Origin: Progne subis subis
Taxonomy: Eukaryota; Chordata; Aves; Passeriformes; Hirundinidae
Reading direction: 5' to 3'
Assembly (NCBI GenBank): GCA_022316685.1
Contig: JAKJHU010000033.1
Location: 2,036,321-2,100,320 of the forward strand
Length of the DNA: 64,000 bases
A program made the position numbers and the translations under genes. Below, one piece after another: positions 40,501-49,848 of this stretch. Under the pieces are notes generated by a model. The model saw only the letters and a list, made by a program, of their open reading frames with translations. It did no database searches and had not been told where the DNA came from. Position 1 is the stretch's first letter. Each line of letters begins with the position of its first letter.

Positions 40501-43500
40501 TACTTTCAAGTTCATTGCTGACAGTGTCTGTACGAGCAGGAGTATATGAACACAAACAAAGCAAGGATAAATCCTGAAACCATAATCACAAAGGCAGGTC
40601 AATGGACTGACTTTGGAAATGGGAATTGTGGCACATTTCCAGCCTAGTTCCTTACTAGATGAAGTCACAGAAAGAACCTTAACAGGCAAATTCTCTGAAC
40701 AATGTCACAGCATAGAACTGAAATATCATATTACTCAAATAAGGAAAAGGCAGGGACAGGACATAATGTAATGGTTTTATTGGCATCAACCCTGAACACA
40801 ACACAAAAACTAATAGAAAATTCCCAAAATGGCCCAGGCAGTATGATGAGGTAGGTTAAAAAAAAAAAAAAACAACCCAAAACGAACAGTTGAATTTGCT
40901 CTTCTGCAAGTTTGATGACTTCTTAAATTATTTAAGACAGATATAAGTAAAAACATACAATCAAAAGAGGACTTGTTTATTTGATAAATTACCTGTTAAA
41001 GGTGTTTCTGCTACCATGGGATTTTTCCAGCACACACAATTTATAACTCCAGTACTATCATCCACTGCAAAAAAAATTTGCAAGAATTACAAACTAGAAA
41101 AGCAGGCAGTCATGTTCCAAGAAGTGAAGGTACATAAATATGTAGGGAGATAACTGCCAAGGATATCTCATTCCCACTGGTTTAGAAGGTAAAGTGGGTG
41201 TCCACAGTTGTTTCAGACATGGAAGTAGTTCAGCACCACATGTACTTATGTGCATAGTCAGCAAAGTAACAGGTATATTCTCAAAGAAAGATCATACACT
41301 AACTTAAATTATGAGGCTTCAGTACATATATTGGACACTGAGGAATTTCAATCTCATTGACAAGGTCAGGAGAAGAATAAGTGTTGAAGGCCGAAGTCAT
41401 ACAAATTAAAACAGGAAATCATGCACAAACCACAGAAACATTGCTGTTACAGTGAGAAAACAGCACGGCAACATTTGGGGATACAACCATGTGAATAAAG
41501 CAGGAGTGCAGCTACCTGTACCTGCACTGGTTTCCATGCCAATATCGTGCTGGTTTTTCCAATACAAGATGATGTCCAGGGAGCAGAAAGGCAGCTCCTC
41601 TAGGCAGGAAGGACAGAAGACAGGACATGCTTGTGATTCTGCTCCAAGCCAGGAATTCCCAACCTAAAGTGTAGGTGCTGGTGGCATGCATGCCACTTCC
41701 GCTGCTGAAAAGGCTCAACACCTTCTCCTGAGAACAGAGCTGTTCTTCCTGTTTTGCCAGTGTCCAATGAAAATAAGTTCTATAATTTCTGCTCCAGGCA
41801 CTGCATTGTTGATGACAGCAGGAAAAGACAAAACTCAAAGGAAACTAAAATCTGAAGAATCAATTTTCTGTCGATCAAGGGACTGTATAGAGATGGCCTG
41901 TGCAACAAACATTCTAAATAGAAAGGCACTAAATGTCTGTCAAGGATCATCCAGCCAATGCACCTTGCTTCTTGAATGTAACATCTCCAAGACTGAGATT
42001 CCACTCCTCACAAATGGAAACCTGCAATTTTCTTCTGCTCCTTAAACCAGGCCCGTGACTAGAAAAGTAACAGCAATGTTTACCATGAAGATGCTGATTG
42101 GTACCTGCAGTCATTTCCTCTGGGAACCATAGCATCAAAGTAAAATGCTTTTGCATTGTCTCACGTGTTTTAAAATAATCTCCCGGTTTGGGGGGGGGGG
42201 ATCTAATTTCAAATCCTTGTCTTGCCTTCCTGTTTCCAAGCAGTTTAGCTGCACATTCCTATTAGCAAACTTACAGCACTCATAAGATGCAGGCAATTCC
42301 AAATTCCATCACAAAAATATGCTCCTCTCTGCTGTCTCTGTTTTGAGCTGCTGTGTCTGCAACTATTTCAGCAGCTTTAATTTTGTACCCGAGCACAGAT
42401 TACGATCTGCTGGTAGGATTTCCTCTCCTTGGTACAGACAGACAGCAACTATTTCAGTAGGAGTCAGAACCCTCATAAACCAAGCCAAGCCATCCATGCA
42501 AGCCAGCAATGGCAACAAGAAGCAGGGCAGATGACATTTCACTCTTGCATTCCCACAGTTTCTAGATGTTCCAGCTTGCACCAACCGAGACAGACTGGCT
42601 TCCTAAGAAGGGCTTGGAAACAAACCAAGTAAGGCTGAAGGATTAGGAGGCCAGACTCCTCCCCCTCAATGGAACAGCTGAAAACTGAGTCCTGGAGAGA
42701 CTGACCTGTACTTGACCATGCAAGGAATCTGGTAGCAGAGCAAGGCTCTGACACAGAGTTTTGCAATTTCACAGATGAAAGCTCTGAGCAAAAAGACAAG
42801 CAACTACTGAAGTGCAGATGAATGAGAACTCTTGCAATTGTATTCTGATTAGACAAGAGAATGTTAATCTATTTTAAATGCACTCAAGGGGTCTGCAAAC
42901 TTTCGAAAACTTCCTGTGCTCCCTGTGCCGCCCTTCCTCATCTCTTTGGGTTTAAACTTTTGTTTATTTGTTTTTTTTTGTGGGTTTACTTTTTGTTTGT
43001 TGGGTTTTTTTTTTTCCCTGGTTTTGATTTGTTTGGCTTTGGTTTCTTTGATTCTTGCTTAATTACTTGAGGGGTAGCTCAAAGCTACCTGTTAAATGAG
43101 ATAATTGTGTAAAATTTTATCTCTTTATGACAAAAAGGGTATGGCTGTTGTCAGGCCTCCAGGAACCTGAGATGTTGGCGACTTATTTTTTTTATTTGAT
43201 TTTAGGTCTACTGCCTTTCAGCCCTTCAAGTCATTTTTGGAGTACAAAGAAAACCACATGTGATGTTTGGTTTTGTTAAAAAGGAAGGGGGAAAAAAAAG
43301 AGGTCAGAAAGGTGCATTAGGTAAAATAAGAGCTTGATCAAAGCTATGTTTTAATTAGATATCTTTCTCCTAACTCATCATAATAATAGCAAGAAACAGT
43401 CAAATCTAAGTGTCAAAATCAGATATTACACAGCATGTTTTGTTTTTTGTTTGTTTTTTTTTTTTTTTAAAGCCAGGAAAGAGTAAATTAACTCTTTTTT

Positions 43501-46500
43501 ACAGTTTTAATTTTATCATCAGTTCTGGCTGTAGAGTTTTCAGCAGTGGACCCAAGATTCTTTAAAGTGAGTGATGCATATCCTGAAGCAGATAGGAAAC
43601 AGGGGGGAGGATCGTGGCAGGGACACAAAGACATTTCAGTTCCCTATCAGAGGGAAAGTACAAAGGGGGAATTGCTTTGTAAGTCACTTTTAAGCAGATG
43701 GAAAGTGAGCAAGTCCTGAGCAGTGTGTGGCACTCCAACTGATGCAACCCCTGTGACTCACCAGAGTCTGTAGAACTGAGAGATGCAAGAAGTTACAAGC
43801 AGGAAACTGTCTAAGAAGTTACAATTTTGCCCTGGCAGAGTGGCCTGCCTGAAAGGGAGGGCAGGCTGGGGAGGGGCACCCTGGCAGGTAGCCTAAAAAC
43901 TCAAACCAGGAACTGCTGGAACAAAGAGTGGAGTTAGATGTGAAAGGACAGCAGGAAGCCAGGCTTACTGTGAGCTGCACTTGAAGGTTGGCTGATCTAA
44001 GGCCTTAATTCCACTACTTTACAGTTCCTTTTTATATCTATTCCTCCACTTTCTGCCCCAGTCAAACATTTTCAACAGGTTTAGTTGTTAAACAGATGCT
44101 GAGAGCAGCATGGAAAACCCTTATCCATAGAATTGGTCTTGTCTTGGTAATTTTGATTCTGTCTTCCTCTGTTCTCGTGAAGCAATCAATGCCACACTGC
44201 AGCAGTTTGATGCTGGGGAACCTGGGTCCTGGTTAATTCATCAGCTTCACAGTACTCCTGAGGGTCAGGGGAACTGCAGTTTTACAAGCAAGGGAATTGG
44301 GAAGGAGAGGCAGTCTGTCTGTGATTTACCTCCACCAGGTGAAAACCCATGGCAGAGGAAAACACTGGCTATAAAGGGCTTCAATAGGATCTGTGCCCTT
44401 GGTTCCCCCTTCCTACTGTGAGGTGACCTTCCTCCACCTTTTGAAACTTGCCACATCACCACTGCTCCACTCTGCTTTTTCTCCAGATGTAAAATAGAGC
44501 TGAACAAAATGATAATCAGATGTTTCCATGTTAATAAAATTGAATACTGGGAAAAGCAATACGGAGAAGACAACTCCCAGCTGGTGTTGGCAAGGACAGG
44601 TACTATGATGCTTGAGTTCATTTGTTAAAAGACTCTTGTGCACCTAAAGATAAACAAGCTCCTGACTGCTATTAGAAGTTGGCTCCAAGATATGAGAAGA
44701 CACACAAAAAGTCAGAAGGGTTTTCTAAGGTTCAAATACGGAAGAAGTGATTTCCCATTTGTGGGCATTGTTAAATACATTTGCATCTGACCAAAGGGAC
44801 TGCAAATAGGAGAGGAAGGTGTCAGAGTCCAGTGACAAAGCAACAACTAAAATTAAGATTTGCTACATGACTCCACATGAATCAGTTACTCTGTGCTATT
44901 TAATTCTCTATTTTTGAAGTGGAGATAAACAGTAGCTTCCCCACATTTGCCAAATAATCTCAGCTGTAGATACACATTATATTAGGATAAGAACACATTT
45001 GTTTCAAGAATACACAATGAGCAAATAAGGAAACCTTTCAGTTCTAACAGTAACTAAGATAAAAGGCTGAAAAGTCCAAGAAGAAAGAAAGAAATTTTCC
45101 TTACCTCCACAATTATAAAAGGCATCTCGCTCCTTTGTTTGAACCACTATCCCAACAACATCCACCTGTCTTACAGGATGTCCATTATAAAAGAATATTC
45201 CTAGACACAAAACATGCTTGATTAGTGTAACTATTTCTTTCAACACCCTATCCTACATAGTCACATTTGTCAGTAAAAAAAACCCCAAACTTTCTTACAT
45301 ATTTAATATATCTTAAATTATTCAGTGCCTACACAGGAAAAATCCCCTGTACCACTGAAGACTAGGAACACTAAAAGGAGACAGTATCAGCTGTACTTAG
45401 GATACCAAAAGCTTGCTTCTGTAGAGTGTCAGAATCTTATTAACCTCTTGTTTTCTTGCATATTTGGATCAGAAAAACAGTTTATTTGCTGCAAGCATTA
45501 GAGGGGTTTTGTTTGTTTGTTTTGTTGTTTCATTTGGGGTTTTGTTTTGCTTTGCTTTGTTGTTTGGTTTGGGATTTTTTTACATCTTCATAAAGCTTCA
45601 GAATAAATAATAGAACACAAAGGAAGCAGTTTGAGCTTCTCACAATGCAGCTGTTCCTGATTAAGGCAGAGCCTCCGAAAGGAAAACTAACATAATTCTG
45701 TCTTTCATTTCTGGAAGGACAGGAGCCGTGGGGGCAGGGGGAGAGCAAGAGCCCTCTCAGACTGCAGAGTACACTACTGCAGTCTTTGTGGACTGCATCC
45801 TGAACTCCAGTTTCTGAAAACACATGTTCTAAAAACATCCCTTCAAAGCTATTTTTGTGCATCTATAAAGATAACTTAAATAACACTTAGAAACATGTCC
45901 AGGAAACAGTGAGAAATCACAGCCCAGTGGACTCCGACAGCACTGAGGTTGCCCCGCTCTGTAATCCCTTTCAAGAGAGTGACAAATGTTGTTAACAAAC
46001 ACTAATGCAAACATCATACACTGAGGCTTTACAGTCCACCAGCAGGAGGAAAATAGGGCAATAAGCTCCAAATATACCCTGGGCTGGCTAGTTTTCAGTG
46101 AATGTGTTTTCTTCAGTTTTCAAATACTGCTGCTTTACTGAAATAAGCCATCTGGGATGTTCAATAACTGTCTTCTGAAAATTAGATAACTCAAGGGACT
46201 CAGAAGGGAACATTTGGCTCCATACACCATGGCAAGTGTTATTCTTACAAAGGGAAACACAGCAGCAAGGGAGTCAGAAAAATGTTCTGTATTAAAAAAA
46301 AAAAACCTAAATCCAAAATCCAAAAATAACTTGTCCTACATAGCTAGAAGCCTTAAATGAGCCTGGAATTAACTTTGTTCACGCAAGACAGAGAGAAAAC
46401 ACAAAAGTTTCAGAAGAAACCAGAGGTGATCAGCCAAGCAGCTCATAAGCAGGAATTTTGCTCACAAAAATCCACTGCAATGTTTTGAGGATGCATCTAT

Positions 46501-49500
46501 CATCTCAGATCTGGCTGTACTGATCATGCAGTCACTGGTCAGGTCTGGCATAGAGAATGTTTAGCAGGTCTGTCCACTTGTCTCTCATTTCATTTACCAG
46601 GGCACAAATAAACACTGCTACAGAAACCCCCAGTGGAGATGCTCCCAGTGTTTGTACTCATTCACTGAAATCTTACAACATCTCTTTAAAAGGTCTGGGC
46701 TAGTTTCAGGGTAAGTCTGTGGAACAGAGACTCCAAGCTCCTGATTACACAAACAAGCAACATGTTATTATGTGTGTTTCCCAGTTAGTAAGCTGAGTTT
46801 TGGCAGATGACAGAGACCAAATAAAACTGGTTCTCTCCGTCCCCATAAGTTCATATAGAACTCTACACTTACTCTCAGAGAAACTCCCCTAATTAATTTG
46901 AAGAATGAAATGATATTTAACCTATTAAAAGTTGCTGGACTTCATTACTTCAAGGTGTTTATTTGTTCAAATTAAGTCCATATTGGTAGCAATAAATATA
47001 TACTAAATATTTGAAGCTGTGGACAAACACATTCCATGAGGTTCCTAATACCCCAGTAATCAACACACAGAGCAAAATGCCATTACCACAACAGCCACAG
47101 CAGTGCTACAGGGGGCTAGAGATACCGAGCTCCCTAGGGCAAGTGCGGGTCATGTCTGTACCAGCATTACTGTGCTCTTTGCCATTCCTTTAGTTATTAT
47201 TACCTCCTTTTATGCTCTTTGTAGCTTCCTTTGCTTATTGATGTCACAAAGCATGATAACTCTGAGAAAAGCTCATTTCCATGATGTGATTATGTGTTAC
47301 AACTGAGTTTGACACCCACTCCCATTGCAAGGCTGCTAAGACAACACAATTGCTGTTTTTATCTCGGAGGTTTTCCAGCCTTCTTGTCACCATTTATAGC
47401 AGCAGAGTAATTGGCCAGGTTTACTGCTTCCCTCTGTGTTGTTTTAAGGGATTAGTCACTGTGGCATCAAATCCTAATGCTTAAAAGTGGAAAGAAAAAA
47501 CTCATTAGGTCATTCAGTCCATTTCCTCAGGGCCAATACAAGCCCATTTTGTACAGTAAATTCCTGGCAATCTGTACAGTCAGAATATAAACAATCCCAG
47601 TGAAGGGCATCCCACCTTTTTCCTGGGAAGGCTGTGCCACGGTCTAACAGATGTCATTCTAGGGATGTTTTTCCTGACATTCAGTCTGTGTTTCTTTCCA
47701 TTCTTCCTAGTTACAACTCTTGGTTTTGCACTCATTCGTTCTTAATTACCATTACTTAATGACTGATTTATAGCCAACCATATACTTAGCTTCAGCTGGT
47801 CTTTAAAAGCCCATTAAAGGCAGGAAGCATTGACAACAAACACCTACGTTCTTCCTTCCCCAAAAGGTAGTAATTTTAGTGTTTTTGTTGTGCTATCATT
47901 TGTTGACTGAACACTGACAGTGTTCACAGACGTACTGAAAAATGTCTGGTTTGTTATATATACAGCACCAGGAGAAGGAACAAAATTCAGGATGTTGGTT
48001 CTAGGAAATTTCATTTTATTTGAAGTTTGGTTTAGAAAATGATACAGGATTGCAAGCAAGGCTAAATGTGCAGAGTGCCAGATGCACAGGAAGTGGAGAA
48101 AGCTCATATGTACCAACTGCAAAGGCTGATATCTTGACATGACAGATACCACTTCCTTAGGATCATCTTAGAAAAACCAAAGGTAGTAACAAAACTGAAA
48201 AAGTTCCTGAAGCAGAAGCCAACTCAGTTAAGTAAAAGAACAGGAAGAGAAGTAAGAAGGGAAATTCAGGTAATTTGGAGGTAAAAAAAAGAGCAGGACT
48301 GTACTCTCTAGGACTGTTCCTGCTATCATGAAATGTTTGTTGGTGTTTATAAGTTTAATTATTCTGAATACATTTTCACATGCATATGTACTAACGTTCA
48401 AGTCCAAACCACAACCCAAATCTGCTGGCCTTGAATTGTGTTGCATTTTGTTTGAAAACAAAATATCTGCAACTGATGAAGAACAGTTTTTACCAGATGC
48501 ATTTCCTACACCAGTACTACTAGAAGATATTTATAAGACAGTTTAAAAAGACCTCTAAATAAAACTTACTGTAGGACAATCATCAACAACAGTCTGTAGC
48601 CTAATTATTGCAATGGATTTAAGATCAAAGTCTCCCACCATGTTAAATAACAAAGACAGATAGATAGACAGACTGGTATTTGTGGTTTGTGAAGTCCTTA
48701 TGTACATAAAAATGGTTGCAAGAAGAGAAAAAAAAACCCGCCAATCCTTCATTTCTCCAAAAATAGCACTGCTGCTATCCTTGCTGTAAAAGAAAACTGA
48801 AGAAGAATAACAAAACCTACAAGGCAAAGCATATTCAGAGATCCAAACAGAGGTACTTAGTCCCTGGGAATGGGAAAAAAAAAAATCACAAACAGAACAT
48901 CAAAACCAAACCAAAGACATAGACTGTGCTTAGGGCTTATTGCTTTTCCTCATTAATTCTAAGCTCTTTGGGCTCCTCCCTGATAATCTTACACCATGTC
49001 AAGCTTCAGCTGGGAGTAACAAACCCTTCCACAGCAGGAGACACACTGCAGTCTATTTAAAGTCTGTGTAGTGAAAACAGCAATTCAAGGTCAGAGCTGT
49101 GTTCCTTCAGCCAAAGCTCACATGAGGGTGACAATGCAGACCAGTAGGACTGCAAAGCACACAATTGTGGGTAAGGTCCAGCATGGAGGCCAGAACTTAC
49201 AGTAGGGTTGTTCCAATGTATGAACAAAGTCATGTATCTATCATATCTAGAAATTAAGGAGACAAAACCTCAAAACTTGTATCTATTTTCAAATCTATTA
49301 ATATCCATAGGAAAAAGCCAAACCACACATCCAGTGATACAATCAACTCTCAAAATTTTCCAAAAATGTAGACAGTGGGGAGATGACAATACATAGGGCC
49401 AGGAAGGACCAGAATTTTTTAGAATTAACTTTGTGAGAATATAACAAGCACTACCACACAGAGGAACCACAACATTACCTTAACATAAAAGATATTCTGA

Positions 49501-49841
49501 TGAGAAAGAAAAGCCATTTTAACAAATACATTTTATATTTCACATACAACCTGTTGTCCTTAGAACTGTTACAAGATACTACCATCATTTAGCTTAAGCA
49601 TATGGAATACTTCTTAACTGATGTTCATGAACAATCCCTTGGTAAAAAGCACAACATAAATCAATTATAATACTGTGTGTATCATAATCAGCACATATAA
49701 ATACATACCTGGCACCTGTTTAGACTCTCTCATTTCTGTAATATCTTTAATATAGAGTCTTGCAAATGCAGAAAATACAGGATCTATCCCCCAGTGTAAA
49801 GAAGGTATCTCTTCTTCATACTTCTTGGACTCAGACTGCAT
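25422..49841 (-). CDS. STN1: STN1 (OBFC1), CST complex OB-fold subunit; whole gene, nine coding exons joined
   Basis: Nine exons on the minus strand join in frame to 1092 coding bases, 363 residues plus stop; human STN1 has 368. Coding segments: 49841-49709, 45200-45105, 41064-40993, 39188-39027, 37767-37656, 36908-36746, 30191-30069, 29525-29453, 25579-25422, each with AG acceptor and GT donor where needed. Residues about 1-190 hold the N-terminal arm and OB fold; about 195-363 hold the two C-terminal winged-helix domains. STN1 works with CTC1 and TEN1 in the CST complex, which binds telomeric ssDNA, stops telomerase and recruits DNA polymerase alpha-primase for C-strand fill-in and fork rescue. 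D78 and W89, implicated in DNA contact in human, keep the same numbers; the Coats-plus positions R135 and D157 of human correspond to R137 and D159 here and are conserved. Comparison is with the human sequence as I remember it. The frame is open throughout, so the gene looks functional. Confidence 0.96.
26042..26054 (-). promoter_or_regulatory. Possible CTCF motif (minus orientation), weak
   Basis: CTGGCATCTTGTGG resembles the reverse CTCF core (GCCMYCTRSTGG) with two mismatches. It is about 1.7 kb from the stronger, plus-oriented candidate at 27,789, so the two would point away from each other. Confidence 0.2.
27735..27915. promoter_or_regulatory. CpG-rich patch inside STN1 intron
   Basis: About 180 bases with roughly a dozen CpGs, GC-rich blocks such as GGCGGGCGGCTGGGACCG, and AT-rich flanks. 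It is too small for a classical CpG island. It could be a CTCF site, an enhancer, a small internal promoter or a GC-biased conversion tract. Overlapping open frames of 113 codons (+) and 152 codons (-) run through it without recognisable family. Confidence 0.5.
27789..27805 (+). promoter_or_regulatory. CTCF-like motif
   Basis: CGCCAGCAGAGGGGGAC fits the CTCF core CCASYAGRKGGCR at all positions but one (G in place of C in GGC). It sits at the centre of the intronic CpG-rich patch. Binding is not shown by sequence. Confidence 0.45.
29453..29525 (-). CDS. STN1: STN1 exon 9
   Basis: A 73-base exon after a long T-rich tract ending in TTCAG; the donor is GTAAGT. It encodes [20 protein letters not shown] then RKPR and the first base of the next codon, residues 288-311. 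Human has VTREDKDLHRKIHRIIQQDC and QKPN. Part of the second winged helix. Confidence 0.94.
29526..30068 (-). other. STN1: STN1 intron between exons 8 and 9
   Basis: A short non-coding intron of 543 bases. Apart from splice signals I see nothing in it. Confidence 0.93.
30069..30191 (-). CDS. STN1: STN1 exon 8
   Basis: A 123-base exon (41 codons, phase 0 on both sides) found by similarity after a pyrimidine-rich CCCATCCAG acceptor; the donor is GTAAGG. It encodes [20 protein letters not shown] then [20 protein letters not shown] and Y, residues 247-287. Human has SKAIHSIFKNAIQLLQEKGL and VFQKDDGFDNLYY. It lies between the two winged-helix domains and starts the second. Confidence 0.95.
32997..33015. 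repeat. (TG)n microsatellite
   Basis: About nine uninterrupted TG units. It may be length-polymorphic. It lies within an STN1 intron. Confidence 0.95.
35255..35340. repeat. T/G-rich low-complexity tract
   Basis: TTTGGTT, TTTTTGG and GGTTTT units with few A or C. It is followed about 290 bases later by an A/C-rich tract (35,625-35,670) of complementary composition. Confidence 0.8.
35625..35670. repeat. A/C-rich tract with (CCAA)n
   Basis: Units AACC and AAAC, including CCAACCAACCAAACAAACCC. Complementary in composition to the preceding T/G tract. Confidence 0.8.
36746..36908 (-). CDS. STN1: STN1 exon 7
   Basis: A 163-base exon after CCTTGTAG, ending at GTGAGT. It covers residues 192-246 (S completed across the junction, [54 protein letters not shown]), which form the first winged-helix domain. 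[21 protein letters not shown] matches human FLMENRVQSFYQQELEMVESL. Confidence 0.95.
36909..37655 (-). other. STN1: STN1 intron between exons 6 and 7
   Basis: Non-coding, 747 bases, AT-rich. Nothing further recognised. Confidence 0.93.
37656..37767 (-). CDS. STN1: STN1 exon 6
   Basis: A 112-base exon after a CCTCTCCAG acceptor, ending at GTAAAT. With split codons it covers residues 155-191: (Y)[20 protein letters not shown] then [16 protein letters not shown]. It closes the OB fold and enters the linker to the winged-helix half. D159 corresponds to human D157 (D157Y in Coats plus). Human has Trp where this sequence has Cys162 (DDPVW versus DDPVC). The linker is shorter than in human. Confidence 0.95.
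37768..39026 (-). other. STN1: STN1 intron between exons 5 and 6
   Basis: Non-coding, about 1.26 kb. A somewhat GC-richer piece around 38,400-38,650 is open in one minus-strand frame for 68 codons but has no similarity that I recognise. Confidence 0.92.
39027..39188 (-). CDS. STN1: STN1 exon 5
   Basis: A 162-base exon after a CTTGCAG acceptor, ending at GTGAGT. It encodes residues 101-154: a serine-rich lead-in, then the helix [18 protein letters not shown] and the OB strand [21 protein letters not shown]137 here corresponds to human R135, the site changed in Coats plus (R135T). The lead-in differs most from human, as expected of a surface linker. Confidence 0.96.
39189..40992 (-). other. 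STN1: STN1 intron between exons 4 and 5
   Basis: Non-coding, 1.8 kb, with a T-run at about 39,987-40,007 and an A-run at about 40,859-40,873. No exon or transposon recognised. Confidence 0.92.
40993..41064 (-). CDS. STN1: STN1 exon 4
   Basis: A 72-base exon, too short to stand out as an open frame, found by similarity. It follows a T-rich tract ending in GCAG and ends at GTAATT. It encodes [20 protein letters not shown] then TPLT, residues 77-100, including the OB-fold residues D78 and W89. The human counterpart is [15 protein letters not shown]. Confidence 0.95.
42190..42200. repeat. G11 homopolymer
   Basis: Eleven consecutive G residues in otherwise AT-rich intron DNA. Such runs are uncommon, and the length may be a sequencing or assembly uncertainty. 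Confidence 0.9.
42955..43050. repeat. T/G-rich low-complexity tract
   Basis: TTTG, GGTTT and T-runs up to about 11 bases. Same family of composition as the tracts at 13,240, 35,255 and 45,508. Confidence 0.8.
45105..45200 (-). CDS. STN1: STN1 exon 3
   Basis: Residues 45-76, 96 bases, between a GTGTCTAG acceptor and a GTAAGG donor. It encodes [20 protein letters not shown] then [12 protein letters not shown], the first strands of the OB fold. Human has the matching GVFLYNGHPIKQVDVLGTVI. It enters and leaves with one base of a split codon. Confidence 0.96.
45508..45582. repeat. T/G-rich low-complexity tract
   Basis: TTTG, TTTTG and GCTTTG units, strongly T/G-biased. Confidence 0.8.
47500..47720 (-). 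mobile_element. Ancient CR1 LINE 3' fragment
   Basis: Read on the minus strand, GACTGAATGTCAGGAAAAAC, then GTTAGACCGTGGCACAGCCT, TCCCAGG and finally GAAATGGACTGAATGACCTA follow the end of CR1 ORF2 and its 3' region (LNMRKNFFTE, WNRLPRE, SPSLE, then the 'ggactggatgacct' tail). Frames are broken and divergence is high, so it is much older than the two CR1 pieces at 55 and 61 kb. It lies in an STN1 intron in the same direction as the gene. Confidence 0.7.
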
Positions 49842-49848
49842 CCAAAAC
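49709..49848 (-). CDS. STN1: STN1 exon 2 (start-codon exon)
   Basis: Exon 2 begins after a TTCACAG acceptor with seven untranslated bases and then ATG at 49841. It encodes residues 1-44 plus the first base of codon 45, with the blocks [20 protein letters not shown] and [16 protein letters not shown], and ends at a GTATGT donor. Human STN1 starts at the same place (MQ, then EEETPSLLWGLDPVF), which decides the start. The start context is poor, with T at -3. The acceptor this close to the ATG means the main 5' UTR lies in at least one upstream non-coding exon. Confidence 0.95.

Larger units (their letters stand above)
41065..45104 (-). other. STN1: STN1 intron between exons 3 and 4
   Basis: Non-coding, 4.0 kb. 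It contains a G11 homopolymer at 42,190, a T/G-rich tract at 42,955-43,050 and a T-run at about 43,454-43,470. Open frames of up to about 119 codons around 41.7-42.1 kb have no recognisable domain. Confidence 0.92.
45201..49708 (-). other. STN1: STN1 intron between exons 2 and 3
   Basis: Non-coding, 4.5 kb. It contains a T/G-rich tract at 45,508-45,582 and an old antisense CR1 remnant at about 47,500-47,720. No additional exon seen. Confidence 0.92.
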
